In this document: positions 1 through 9,199 of the stretch, in pieces
Numbering within the stretch: position 1 is the stretch's first letter
Layout: every line of letters starts with the position of its first letter
Position numbers and translations under genes: made by a program
The notes under the pieces: generated by a model
Seen by the model: only the letters and a program-made list of their open reading frames with translations
Database searches by the model: none
What the model was told of the DNA's origin: nothing
NCBI GenBank assembly: GCA_910574345.1
Contig: CAJSZV010000011.1
Coordinates: forward strand, 124,001 to 188,000
DNA length: 64,000 nt
Direction of reading: 5' to 3'
Source: Clostridiaceae bacterium
GTDB lineage: Bacteria > Bacillota > Clostridia > Lachnospirales > Lachnospiraceae

Positions 1-975
1 ACCCGCAATGGTACGGGCCAATGCCTTCATGCCGCCTGCATTGTGGGCTCCGTCCAGGTAAACGTCGGGAAGCACTTCCTCCATTCTCCCCGGCCAGAAG
101 CACTTCTCCACTCCCTGTTTCATATGGCGGACAGAAATATCCGCTCCTTTCAGCTTCTTTAAGACGCCGGCAGCGCGGACTGCCACAGCCGCGTTGATCA
201 TCTGATAATCCGCCCTGGAAGAAATCCTGATCTCTGCAGGTCCCTCTTCCGTGTTCACCAGAATTCTCACGCCGTCCTTTTCCCGCTTCACCAATTCATA
301 GTCCTTTTCTGACACGGGAAACACAGGGCAGCCAAGAACCTTTGCCCGCTCCTCAATTACCCGGCGGCTTTCCGGGCAGCAGCCATCATACACTGCCGGC
401 ACTCCGGCTTTAAGAATCCCTGCTTTCTGTGCAGCAATCTCTCTTATAGTTGTCCCCAGATACTGCATATGATCCATACTGACTGAGGTAATAACCGTCA
501 GCAGAGGATGACTCACCGCATTGGTAATGTCCAAAAGTCCTCCAAGGCCTGTTTCCAATATGACAAAATCCGGTTTTTCCCTGTCGCATATGTCCATAAA
601 CATGTAAAAAAGAAATTCAAAATACGTAGGCGGCCCATAGCCTCTCTCTGTCATAAGGCCGGCCAGTTCCTTTACCCGGTAAAAAGCATCCAGAAACATC
701 CTGTCATCCGCAGGCGTCTGATTCAGAAGAAACCGCTCTCTTACATGGATCAGATGAGGAGAGATAAAGGTTCCCACTGAATAGCCGGCTTCCCTTAATA
801 TGGAAGTCAAATAGGCGCACACAGATCCCTTCCCGTTGGTTCCCGCTACATGGACGATCCTCATGCCCTCATACGCACTGCCCATTTCCTCAAGAAAATC
901 CCTGACCTGGTCAAGGCTGTTCTTTCTTAAGGCCCACATAGGGATCCGGTCCAGATAACGCTCTGCCTCTGTCAT
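1..975 (-). CDS. folC: Folylpolyglutamate synthase / dihydrofolate synthase, partial (C-terminus beyond window)
   Basis: ATP-dependent ligase that adds glutamate to folates (and may form dihydrofolate from dihydropteroate); cytoplasmic. The reading frame is open from the ATG at 975 to the window edge (325 codons), so roughly the last quarter of the ~430-residue family is missing. Visible marks are the Mur-ligase/FolC P-loop GTNGKGS at residues 45-51, the TGLGG-DITN stretch, the SMDH motif and the DGAHN motif near residue 315. It is the last gene of the minus-strand run below the histidine kinase, 253 bp downstream of that gene's stop. Its leader holds a long hairpin (1007-1057). Identity is secure; dual versus single activity cannot be judged. 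Confidence 0.95.
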   Translation of the reverse strand, partial: MTEAERYLDRIPMWALRKNSLDQVRDFLEEMGSAYEGMRIVHVAGTNGKGSVCAYLTSILREAGYSVGTFISPHLIHVRERFLLNQTPADDRMFLDAFYRVKELAGLMTERGYGPPTYFEFLFYMFMDICDREKPDFVILETGLGGLLDITNAVSHPLLTVITSVSMDHMQYLGTTIREIAAQKAGILKAGVPAVYDGCCPESRRVIEERAKVLGCPVFPVSEKDYELVKREKDGVRILVNTEEGPAEIRISSRADYQMINAAVAVRAAGVLKKLKGADISVRHMKQGVEKCFWPGRMEEVLPDVYLDGAHNAGGMKALARTIAG

Positions 976-1006
976 GGCTGTCACGCTCCCATCTTATGTC
1001 ATACAG

Positions 1007-1057
1007 GTCCCAAAGGTCATGTATGGGCATATCCATGCCATACACGACCTTTGGGAC
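1007..1057 (-). repeat. 20-bp inverted repeat hairpin in folC leader
   Basis: Arms 1007-1026 and 1038-1057 pair over 20 bp around an 11-nt loop, with a single G-U pair when read as RNA. A third partial copy of the arm motif (CATACATGACCTTT) sits at 1088-1101. The structure lies 30-80 nt ahead of the folC start codon on its transcribed strand. There is no U-tract, so it is not a standard terminator. It could be a REP-like intergenic repeat or a leader structure. Confidence 0.6.
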
Positions 1058-1094
1058 TCCCTGATGCCTACGGATTGCTCCGCATGTCATACAT

Positions 1095-1130
1095 GACCTT
1101 TTAACCCTGGCATCATCATATTATATTATA
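1095..1130 (-). promoter_or_regulatory. Putative -10 box plus shared leader motif ahead of folC
   Basis: On the minus strand a TATAAT-like element (1120-1125, overlapping a second at 1125-1130) is followed about 11 nt later by the 14-mer AGGGTTAAAAGGTC (1095-1108). The identical 14-mer occurs at 19372-19385, 8 nt after another TATAAT ahead of the large LRR gene. In both places it would lie at the very start of the transcript. The promoter role is inferred; no good -35 hexamer was found. Confidence 0.4.
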
Positions 1131-1228
1131 ATATATGTAAACCAATATGCAACCAGTTTTTTTCGGGAGAATGCGACAAAATAAGGTTACTCTCCGCATG
1201 CGTTCACGGCAACTGGCGAAATCCACAT

Positions 1229-4200
1229 TCAGTTTAACAGTTTCTCCAGATTTTCCAGCAAAATATTAATTTCAATGGGCTTGGCGATATGGCCGTTCAT
1301 TCCGCACCGCAGAGCCTCCTTTTTATCTTCCTCAAAGGCATTGGCTGTCATGGCCAGAATCGGCAGGGAGGCCAGCTCCTTATTGTCCAGACTGCGGATC
1401 CGTTTCACTGCCTCATACCCGTTCATCACCGGCATCTGAACATCCATAAGCACCAGCTGATAATATCCCGGCTGAGACTGCTCTACCATATCCACAGCAA
1501 TCTGTCCGTTCTCCGCCACCTCGATGGTGAACCCGGCGTCATTTAAGATTGCCACGGCAATCTCCTGATTCAGAGCATTGTCTTCCGCCAGAAGAATCCG
1601 TCCCGTATGCACCTTGGGCCTCTCGTCCGCTTTAGCCTTGTTCTTCTCCCTTCCCTCGTCCGTATTGACAATGGAGTTCAGGCAGCTTCTCAGTTCTGAC
1701 ATAAACAGCGGCTTGCTGCAGAATGCGGTGACGCCGGCTTCCCTTGCTTCCTCCTCGATATCAGACCAGTCGTAAGCAGTCAGTATGATGACCGGTACAT
1801 CATCACCCATCTCTTTTCTGATTCGCCGGGTAACCTCCACGCCGTTCATATCAGGAAGCAGCCAGTCAATGACATACACGCTGTATTCGTCGCCTCTCAT
1901 GGCTGCCTGACGTGTACGCAGCACAGCTTCCTTTCCTGACAAGGTCCATTCTGCACGCATCCCCATCTGCTGAAGCATATAGGAAGTGCTGTCACAGGTG
2001 TTGAAATCGTCATCCACAACCAGGACCCTGCAGTTTTTCAGCTGAGGAATATCCATAGGTTCTCTCACATCCGAATTGATGCGGAAGGTAAAGGTGACGA
2101 TAAATTCCGTTCCCACGCCTTCCTCACTCTTCACATCAATGGAACCGTTCATCATGTTGACAATGTTCTTGGTAATGGCCATGCCCAGACCAGTTCCCTG
2201 AATTCCGCTTATGGTACTGTTCTTCTCCCTCTCAAAAGGCTCAAAAATATGGGACAGGAACTCTTCGCTCATGCCTATGCCTGTGTCTCTGATGGAGAAT
2301 TCATAATTGGCATAGCCTGCGGGAGCACCAGCCTTCTCTGTGATCCTTATGCTGATCATGCCGCCGGGGCCTGTATATTTCACGGAATTGCTTAACAGAT
2401 TAAGAAGCACCTGATTCAGCCGCAGCTTGTCGCAGTAGATATCCTCGTCTATGACATCCACCGTGTCAACATACAGTTCCAGCTGCTTTGCATGAATATC
2501 CGCCTGAACAATATTGCGCAGTCCGTGGAGAATCTCCGGCAGCTGGCAGGGTTTCTCGTCCAGATGCATCTTTCCGCTTTCGATACGGCTCATGTCCAGA
2601 ATATCGTTGATAAGGCTGAGCAGATGATTGCCTGACGTCATAATCTTGCCCAGATATTCTTTCACCTGCTCCTGGCGCTCAATATGGGTGATGGCAAGGG
2701 CCGTAAAACCAACTATGGCATTCATGGGCGTCCTGATATCATGGGACATATTGGACAGGAACACACTTTTGGCTTTATTGGCCCTGTTGGCCTGCATCAG
2801 TGCATCCTCCAGCAGGCTCTTCTGTTCCATCTCACTGCGAATCTCCTCATCCACACTGCGGAATCCCAGAACCATGCCGTGATTCCTCTCCCAGGAACCT
2901 GCACGCACTGCCTTCATCTGGAAATATTTCATCTCCCCGTCTTCACTGGCACGGAAATTGACATAATGCTGCTTTTTCTCTGTCAGCTCTTCTTTGAGCC
3001 GTTCCGGAGACGATATCTGCAGCATCATCTCCTTGTCCTCTTCATAGACAAACTTTTCTATGTAGCTCTCCATGCTCTCTTCCAGAGAGAGAGCCCCTTC
3101 AAATACGGAACCGAACATGGACTGGCCGGCTTCATTGATACGGATAGGACGGCCTGCGCCTGAATTGAGATCAAAAAAGCATACCAGATTGTAGTCAATG
3201 CACAGAGCATGAACCAGTTCCATCTGCTGCCGTTCATTTTCCTTTTCCTGAAGCTTCCGGGCAGTGCAGTCAAGGAGGAATCGCTGATAAAGGGGCTTCC
3301 CGTTCTCGCTCATCAGCTTTACATTGCCCATAACATGGCGCAGTTCCCCGCTTTTATGGAGAACGCGATACTCCACATTGATCGTATCTCCTTCTCTCGT
3401 CAGACTTTTGATACACTGGCGGAGTTTTTCTTTATCCTCATCCAAAACAGAGGCTGCCACCATGTCAAACCCATTGGCTTCCAATTCTTCCTCGGATTCA
3501 TATCCCAGAATATTCAGTGCAGCCCTGTTTACGCTTAAGATGCGGCTTCCGTCCACAGTATGGCACATGATACCGCAGTCCATGGTGGTAAATATGGTCT
3601 CCAAGGTCCGGTTTTTTTCTACGATCTCCTTCTCGTAAGCCCTTTCCTGGGTCACATCAATGGCCACACCCACAGTTCCCATGACGCTTCCGTCAAGGTC
3701 ATATAAGGGGGACTTATAGGTTGTAAGCAGCCTGGTACCATCTCCCGTCTTAACGGTCTCCTCCGAGATACATGTCTCCCGTCTGGTCATAACCTCCCGC
3801 TCGGATTCAATACAGGCCGGGTCATCTGTCTCCACATCCCAGATATAAGCGTGGCCCCGGCCCTGTACCTGTTCTTTTGTCTTGTTCACTGTCCGGCAGA
3901 AGCTGTCGTTAACTTTTTCATGGATGCCGTCCTTGTCCTTATACCACACAAGATTCGGCACATGATTTATGGTAGCCTCCAGATACTGGCTGGTCTGCCA
4001 ATAATCCCTGCTGGTCTTGTTGGCCTGCTGCCACCGCAAAATCCGAAATTCAATCTCTTCCTCTGACATGGGACAGATCCATATGTCTTTTATCTCTCCC
4101 AAGTTATCCGACAGAAGAGGAACCTGGTTTGAAACCGCAAGAACGATAAGTTCCGCTTCTTTTTTCTTTTTCGCTGCCAGGTCCCTGACAATCCTTTGTC

Positions 4201-4378
4201 CGTCTCTGCCCTGTAAATCCGCCACAATGACATCAGCCGCGGCAGTCAGCTCGTCTTCCGGCTCCCTGCTCTCCAGAAATTCATGGGTAAAGTGCTCGAA
4301 AGGTACAGTCTCCCGTATCTTTTCGAACACCTTATTCTGACCGCCTATTAAATAAAATCGGGTATGACAATGGTACAT
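1229..4378 (-). CDS. Cytoplasmic hybrid sensor histidine kinase (pseudo-receiver, three PAS, HisKA, HATPase, two receivers)
   Basis: Phosphorelay sensor kinase of about 1049 aa without membrane segments. Order, numbered from the chosen start: a receiver-like N-terminal domain (about 7-112) with a VADLQG stretch but no lysine at the usual conserved place (WICPMS); PAS-like domains at about 130-245, 255-375 and 385-510; the HisKA box MSHDIRTPMN with H546; HATPase N, G1 and G2 boxes (NLLSNSVKYT, DTGIGM, GTGLGM); and two receivers with phospho-acceptors D838 and D979. An in-frame ATG at 4396 was rejected because the next codons spell AGGAGG (4388-4393), which sits 9 nt before the ATG at 4378 and is therefore the ribosome binding site. 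No DNA-binding output domain is present, so it probably passes phosphate to another protein. Confidence 0.9.
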   Translation of the reverse strand: MYHCHTRFYLIGGQNKVFEKIRETVPFEHFTHEFLESREPEDELTAAADVIVADLQGRDGQRIVRDLAAKKKKEAELIVLAVSNQVPLLSDNLGEIKDIWICPMSEEEIEFRILRWQQANKTSRDYWQTSQYLEATINHVPNLVWYKDKDGIHEKVNDSFCRTVNKTKEQVQGRGHAYIWDVETDDPACIESEREVMTRRETCISEETVKTGDGTRLLTTYKSPLYDLDGSVMGTVGVAIDVTQERAYEKEIVEKNRTLETIFTTMDCGIMCHTVDGSRILSVNRAALNILGYESEEELEANGFDMVAASVLDEDKEKLRQCIKSLTREGDTINVEYRVLHKSGELRHVMGNVKLMSENGKPLYQRFLLDCTARKLQEKENERQQMELVHALCIDYNLVCFFDLNSGAGRPIRINEAGQSMFGSVFEGALSLEESMESYIEKFVYEEDKEMMLQISSPERLKEELTEKKQHYVNFRASEDGEMKYFQMKAVRAGSWERNHGMVLGFRSVDEEIRSEMEQKSLLEDALMQANRANKAKSVFLSNMSHDIRTPMNAIVGFTALAITHIERQEQVKEYLGKIMTSGNHLLSLINDILDMSRIESGKMHLDEKPCQLPEILHGLRNIVQADIHAKQLELYVDTVDVIDEDIYCDKLRLNQVLLNLLSNSVKYTGPGGMISIRITEKAGAPAGYANYEFSIRDTGIGMSEEFLSHIFEPFEREKNSTISGIQGTGLGMAITKNIVNMMNGSIDVKSEEGVGTEFIVTFTFRINSDVREPMDIPQLKNCRVLVVDDDFNTCDSTSYMLQQMGMRAEWTLSGKEAVLRTRQAAMRGDEYSVYVIDWLLPDMNGVEVTRRIRKEMGDDVPVIILTAYDWSDIEEEAREAGVTAFCSKPLFMSELRSCLNSIVNTDEGREKNKAKADERPKVHTGRILLAEDNALNQEIAVAILNDAGFTIEVAENGQIAVDMVEQSQPGYYQLVLMDVQMPVMNGYEAVKRIRSLDNKELASLPILAMTANAFEEDKKEALRCGMNGHIAKPIEINILLENLEKLLN

Positions 4379-4471
4379 CCCTCTTTTCCTCCTCATGCTC
4401 TACAACTGCAATTCTTCTCCTCAGTAATATTATTTTAGCAAGGGTAGGAAATTATGTCAAACATTTTGGGC

Positions 4472-5773
4472 TTAATTCTCCGTTTCCTCCCCATTTTCCA
4501 TCTTCACCATGGTCTTTTCATACATTTTGAAGAACGGAAAATAGATAAGTCCATCCATAATCACAAGAAGGACGATGAGAACAGGCGCTTTCCAGTCCAT
4601 GGTGGAGAAGAATGCTCCGATAATGGAAGGCATCTGCCAGGACAGCATGGCATAAGTTTTTCCCACAATTCCAAGGCTCATAGCCAAAAACGCAATGGCG
4701 CCGTTTAATACGGAAGTGGTCATAAAAGGTACGAAGAATACCGGGTTTAACATGAGAGGCAGACCAAAGATCACCGGCTCCGAAATTCCGAAAAATGCAG
4801 GCACTGCTCCCAGCCTTCCGATGGCCTTTAACTGTTTTGATTTGGACATGGACAGGAGGATAGTCAATGCCAGAACCGATCCGCAGCCTCCGATGACTAC
4901 AAAATAGACCCAGAAAGGTGTGGTGAAGATTGTAGGCAGGCTTTCTCCTGCTGCGTGCGCCACTGCATTTAAGGACAGATTGCCGTCCCGGATGGGACCC
5001 AGCACACCGGACAATGCCGCATCATGGATTCCGAAGAACCAGAATACATGGACTAACAGTGTGATGATCATGGTAAATCCAAGGTTGTCCATGGCGGACA
5101 GAGAGGGAGAGAGAATTCCGTAAATCAGTTTCGGGAACGTGGTCCCCATCTTATTCATGATGGTATACACCGCAATATAGAGAATCATCAATACCGCCCC
5201 CGGCACGATGGAGGCAAACACATCCGACAGGGATGGGGGAACTGTGTCGGGAAGGGATATTTTTCCAAATTCCCTCTTTCTCATAAAACAGTAGAGATCG
5301 GCTGTGATAATGGAGATCACCATAGCGGGTATCAGTCCCTTGCCGTCCATATAAGACATTTCCACTACTTTTCCGTCCCAGCCCAGAGACTGAGGTTCCA
5401 CCACCAGCATCCAGAAACCGCATACTCCCAAAAGGATGGGAAGGAAGGATTCCATATTCTCATTCCTGCACAGAAAATGGATGATTCCGATGCAGATATA
5501 TAAGGACATGGCCCCCAGAGTCAGGGCATTGACCCAGGAAAAGATCGCGGAATTATCGGCCGCAAACCTGGCCCACGCCATGGTAAGGCTGCTTCCTGCC
5601 GTCTCCACCGAGGGAGCGGAATTTAAGACTGCCGCAATGCCTCCTGTAAATGTTATGGGAAGCAGGGACATGAATGCGTCCCTGATAGCCTGAAGATGTC
5701 TCTCGTTTCCGAATTTTTCTGCAATGGGCATTACGTATTTTTCCATTGACTGACTCATTTTATCAATATTCAT
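4472..5773 (-). CDS. PTS sugar transporter subunit IIC, lactose/cellobiose family
   Basis: Membrane permease of the phosphotransferase system, 433 aa, for uptake and phosphorylation of a beta-glucoside-type disaccharide. It is strongly hydrophobic, with about ten membrane segments, and carries the family motifs FGIHDA (near 245) and GISEPVIFG with PLMLNP (near 335-350). Its ATG overlaps the stop codon of the upstream 6-phospho-beta-glucosidase by one base (TAATG), so the two are translationally coupled. No IIA or IIB gene lies beside it, so it must borrow those from elsewhere, possibly from the set at 36.7-38.7 kb. Confidence 0.92.
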   Translation of the reverse strand: MNIDKMSQSMEKYVMPIAEKFGNERHLQAIRDAFMSLLPITFTGGIAAVLNSAPSVETAGSSLTMAWARFAADNSAIFSWVNALTLGAMSLYICIGIIHFLCRNENMESFLPILLGVCGFWMLVVEPQSLGWDGKVVEMSYMDGKGLIPAMVISIITADLYCFMRKREFGKISLPDTVPPSLSDVFASIVPGAVLMILYIAVYTIMNKMGTTFPKLIYGILSPSLSAMDNLGFTMIITLLVHVFWFFGIHDAALSGVLGPIRDGNLSLNAVAHAAGESLPTIFTTPFWVYFVVIGGCGSVLALTILLSMSKSKQLKAIGRLGAVPAFFGISEPVIFGLPLMLNPVFFVPFMTTSVLNGAIAFLAMSLGIVGKTYAMLSWQMPSIIGAFFSTMDWKAPVLIVLLVIMDGLIYFPFFKMYEKTMVKMENGEETEN

Positions 5774-7179
5774 TACAGTACCTCCTCATACTTTTTCCGG
5801 TTAATGGTCTTTCCCTGAGACTGGATTACATCCCTGAACCAGTAGTAGCTTTCCTTTGGTTTTCTTGCAAGGCCGTTTTCATAATCTATGGCTACCAGTC
5901 CGTATCTCTTTTCCGTTCCGTTTTTCCAGGAATACAAATCAAAGGGCGACCATGCATAGTATCCTCTCACATCGCAGCCCTCTTCCCTGGCATTGAGAAC
6001 GGCATTGATGTGCATATCCATAAAGTTGATTCTCTCCTGGTCCTTTATCTGCTCTTCTGAAGCATCCTCATAGAGACCGATTCCGTTTTCCGTTATGTAG
6101 ACAGGCAGATGATACTTTTTCCACACGCTGCGTATTCCCTCATAAAGGCCTTCCGGAAATATCTCCGTGTCCCATTCCGTGTATCTGCTGCTTTCCGGTC
6201 TGACCTGTTCAAACCAGCCCTTGATGATGGTCTGCGAAGTGCCCTTTGCCTTGCTTCCTGCGTTGTTGACAATCAAGGTGGTCTCCCCTGTCTCATAGGG
6301 CTTGATCATGACTCTGGCATAATAGTTAAGTCCAAGGAAATCCACCGTATACTTTCTGATAATTTCCAAGTCCTCAGGAAGCATTATGGATAAATCACAC
6401 ACTTTGGAAAGCTCTCCCAAAAGATCTCCCGGTATCTCCCCAAAAGCCGCTGTATCCAGAATCCAGTTGTTGAAGAAATTATCTGCATACCTCATGGCAA
6501 TCTTGGTTCTTACCGTGTTATCTACCCCATATACGGGAGCAAAGCTGTGAACGATTCCGATCTGGCCTTTGTATTTCCCCTGACGAAATTCCCGCACCGC
6601 CATGGCAGATGCCAGCATCATATAGTAGGCGGATGTGACTGTCTCCGAAAGGTTCTGATGGCCCGGCGGATAATTGCCGATAAGGTAGCCGCTGAAGGTA
6701 TAATACCTTGGTTCATTAAATGTGGTCCAGTGCTTTACTCTGTCGGAAAAAGCATCAAAACATATCTTTGCGAAATGGGTATAGGCTTCACATGTCCGGC
6801 GGTTTAACCATCCTCCTATTTCCTCCAGATACTGAGGCAGGTCCCAGTGAAAGATGGTAACAAATGGCGTAATGCCGTATTCCAGACAAGTATCGATGAT
6901 CTGATTATAAAATGCGATTCCTTCCGGGTTAATATCCCCTTCCAGATTTTTAATGATTCTCGGCCAGGCAATGGAGAAACGGTAGCTGTTGTGGCCTCCC
7001 TCCTTCATCATGCGGATATCCTCCTGATACCGGTGAAAATGGTCGCTGGCCACATCACCGTTCTCAAGTCCGTGGTCATGAAGGTATCTGTCCCACATGG
7101 ACTCTGCCCGTCCCCCTTCTTTCCATCCGCCTTCGCACTGGTAGGATGCCGTTGCGCCTCCCCATAAAAATTCTGTCAT
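5773..7179 (-). CDS. 6-phospho-beta-glucosidase, GH1
   Basis: Hydrolyses phosphorylated beta-glucosides delivered by the PTS into glucose 6-phosphate and aglycone or glucose; cytoplasmic, 468 aa, full family length. The general acid/base is E156 in TFNEP and the nucleophile is E364 in ITENG. At the position where ordinary beta-glucosidases have Glu (NFEW) this protein has Ser (LYSW, S417), followed by K424 and Y426 in EKRYG, the pattern that binds the 6-phosphate. It is the first gene of a two-gene transport/hydrolysis operon and lies downstream of a LicR-type regulator. Identity is strong; the exact sugar is unknown. Confidence 0.95.
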   Translation of the reverse strand: MTEFLWGGATASYQCEGGWKEGGRAESMWDRYLHDHGLENGDVASDHFHRYQEDIRMMKEGGHNSYRFSIAWPRIIKNLEGDINPEGIAFYNQIIDTCLEYGITPFVTIFHWDLPQYLEEIGGWLNRRTCEAYTHFAKICFDAFSDRVKHWTTFNEPRYYTFSGYLIGNYPPGHQNLSETVTSAYYMMLASAMAVREFRQGKYKGQIGIVHSFAPVYGVDNTVRTKIAMRYADNFFNNWILDTAAFGEIPGDLLGELSKVCDLSIMLPEDLEIIRKYTVDFLGLNYYARVMIKPYETGETTLIVNNAGSKAKGTSQTIIKGWFEQVRPESSRYTEWDTEIFPEGLYEGIRSVWKKYHLPVYITENGIGLYEDASEEQIKDQERINFMDMHINAVLNAREEGCDVRGYYAWSPFDLYSWKNGTEKRYGLVAIDYENGLARKPKESYYWFRDVIQSQGKTINRKKYEEVL

Positions 7180-7235
7180 GTCTCTTTCCTCCTCTGTTTT
7201 TCTTTACTGGCTTTATCCTACCAGAATCTCCAGGC

Positions 7236-7287
7236 AAAATAAAACCTGCTTTTTCCGCTGCATAACGGAAAAAACAGGTTTTATTTT
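7236..7287 (-). terminator. Long hairpin between regulator and bgl operon
   Basis: Arms 7236-7257 and 7266-7287 form a 22-bp nearly perfect stem with an 8-nt loop. The arms are A-rich on one side and T-rich on the other, so transcription from either side ends in a U-rich tail. It begins 4 bases after the stop codon of the LicR-type regulator. Most likely it terminates that transcript; a regulated antitermination role is possible because a PRD regulator is adjacent. Confidence 0.65.
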
Positions 7288-7291
7288 GGTT

Positions 7292-9151
7292 TTAAGACTG
7301 AGGCGCCAAAAGGCTGTCCACAAAGGTCTTACAATCCTTGGCTTTTGACAGCTGACGCATAGTGCCCGCCTTCATGAGATTGCCTATCATCACATTGTAC
7401 ACCGGCACCATATTGTGATTCCAGCTGGGCGCCAGCGCCAGAAGGAACACCATCTTTACACTGCTGTCTCCCCAGGCAATCCTCTCCTTCAGAGTACAGA
7501 CAGACACAGCCGTCTGTATGGCCGTGTTCTCCATGGCATGGGCTATGGCAAAACCGGTCTCAAACACGGTAGACGCCACATTCTCCCTTCCCATGACACT
7601 TTCCAAAAATGTATCTCCCACATAGCCCTGATCTCTCAGCTGACCGCACATGAATTCCAGCACCGACCGGGGAGAGTCGTACTCCATCTCCGTAAAAAAC
7701 AGAGAAGGCTTAAACAGTCTTTTAAAATAGTTTCCCACACTGCTGACCTCCTGGTCTCTCACCACGGTGAGAAGTTTCTCCTTCTCATGGTAATCCAGGA
7801 AATTCCGGCATAAGATCACCGGCACATCTGCGGGAGCGGCCTGCAAGGGCACTGTGGTAAGGACAGCCAGAATGTCCTTGGGAAAACAGGCGGGCATATC
7901 AAAGACAGAATAATTCTCTCCTATCTCCAGCTGGCACTCCCCCATATCCTCCAGCCTTTTTCTTATAAGCTCCTTCACCGGCTTGCCAAAGGGATTGACC
8001 AAAGCCACTTTCCTCTTGGTCCGCATCATCTTTGTCTCCATGGCACGGATAATATGGACGGCAAAAAATCCCACTTCATCCTGGCCCACAACACAGCCTG
8101 TCAGACGGTTAAACCGGTCGGCAAAGAAAATAGCTATGTCATACTCCAGGGGATACTGGGCTTTAATTCTGTGGAGGATGGGGTTGATCTTCAACTGTTT
8201 GTTCTGGTTTCTCCGAAGAGTACCTATAATCTGAGCCATCATCTCCTGACAGAATTCCTCGTCGCCGGAGAAATCATATCCGTACTCCACGGATACCCCT
8301 GTCAGGATCTCCTCCAATATCCCCCTGGCCAGACCGTTATCCGCTCCCTCCATATAGTAGAAATCGTTGCGGAACATCTGCTGAAAATACGAATATTCTC
8401 CCCTGGGCGCCTGAAGCTTCATGGTATCTTCTATGGCTTTCATCATATTGCCCACGGCTGCCTCAGCCTGTACGTCTTCTCCTTCCGGAACAAAATGTCC
8501 TGCTGCCATCCGCTCGGCCATAACTCCGATTCCTATGATCAGTCTCATGATGGTGGCATCAAAAAGCTGATTTTTCTGGCTCCCAAGCTCTTGAAACACC
8601 AGCTCCTTAATCCAAAGAATATCCGCCCGCTCAAAATAGGGGCTGAAACTCTCCACCTCAAAAAACTGGTTCAGATTCTTGGTCGTTATGTAGATGCTGT
8701 AGTAGTCCCTCTTCTCTTCCTCCGTCAGTTCCATCACCAGGGAACCACTCTGCTTGCGGATACTGCCCTTCCCATATCTGCTTATCATCCTCCGGTTAAT
8801 TCGGCTTACAATCTTTGAGAGCAGCGTATCGCTGATATACAGCTCGTCGGCCATCTCCAGATAGGGAACGTTGTCGTCAAAGAGGACTCTGCGGACCACC
8901 TCCCACTCCAGATTTTCCTCATTTTCCAGTGCTCCCGCTGCCCTCATGTCCCAAAACGATTCCGGCTCCTCAATATAGTATCCCTGCCCCTTTTTAGACA
9001 GGATCACCTCTTTTCCTCTCTCCACATTGATTTCTTTAATGTCGCTTCTCACTGTCCTGTCGCTGATGTGGAGATGATGGCCGATATCCTTTGCCGTAAG
9101 GAAGCTTTCTCCCATCAGAAGATCCCAGATTCGTTTTTGCCTTACTGTCAT
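7292..9151 (-). CDS. LicR/MtlR-type PTS-regulated transcriptional activator (HTH, two PRD, EIIB-like, EIIA)
   Basis: DNA-binding activator whose activity is set by PTS phosphorylation, 619 aa. An N-terminal HTH_11 domain (1-60) is followed by a second helix-turn-helix-like segment (about 85-140), PRD1 (about 190-290) and PRD2 (about 310-370, with H366 in FAVHII). Next comes an EIIB-like domain (about 378-465) whose start, ALVNPFG, lacks the usual phosphorylatable Cys. A type-2 EIIA domain (about 470-615) keeps its phospho-histidine, H538, in FAIAH. It lies just upstream of the 6-phospho-beta-glucosidase/IIC pair and is the obvious candidate to control them. Confidence 0.88.
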   Translation of the reverse strand: MTVRQKRIWDLLMGESFLTAKDIGHHLHISDRTVRSDIKEINVERGKEVILSKKGQGYYIEEPESFWDMRAAGALENEENLEWEVVRRVLFDDNVPYLEMADELYISDTLLSKIVSRINRRMISRYGKGSIRKQSGSLVMELTEEEKRDYYSIYITTKNLNQFFEVESFSPYFERADILWIKELVFQELGSQKNQLFDATIMRLIIGIGVMAERMAAGHFVPEGEDVQAEAAVGNMMKAIEDTMKLQAPRGEYSYFQQMFRNDFYYMEGADNGLARGILEEILTGVSVEYGYDFSGDEEFCQEMMAQIIGTLRRNQNKQLKINPILHRIKAQYPLEYDIAIFFADRFNRLTGCVVGQDEVGFFAVHIIRAMETKMMRTKRKVALVNPFGKPVKELIRKRLEDMGECQLEIGENYSVFDMPACFPKDILAVLTTVPLQAAPADVPVILCRNFLDYHEKEKLLTVVRDQEVSSVGNYFKRLFKPSLFFTEMEYDSPRSVLEFMCGQLRDQGYVGDTFLESVMGRENVASTVFETGFAIAHAMENTAIQTAVSVCTLKERIAWGDSSVKMVFLLALAPSWNHNMVPVYNVMIGNLMKAGTMRQLSKAKDCKTFVDSLLAPQS

Positions 9152-9199
9152 AGTTTCCTGTCTCCAGCCATATATGTCATTTCCCTGGTGTTTTTCTCT

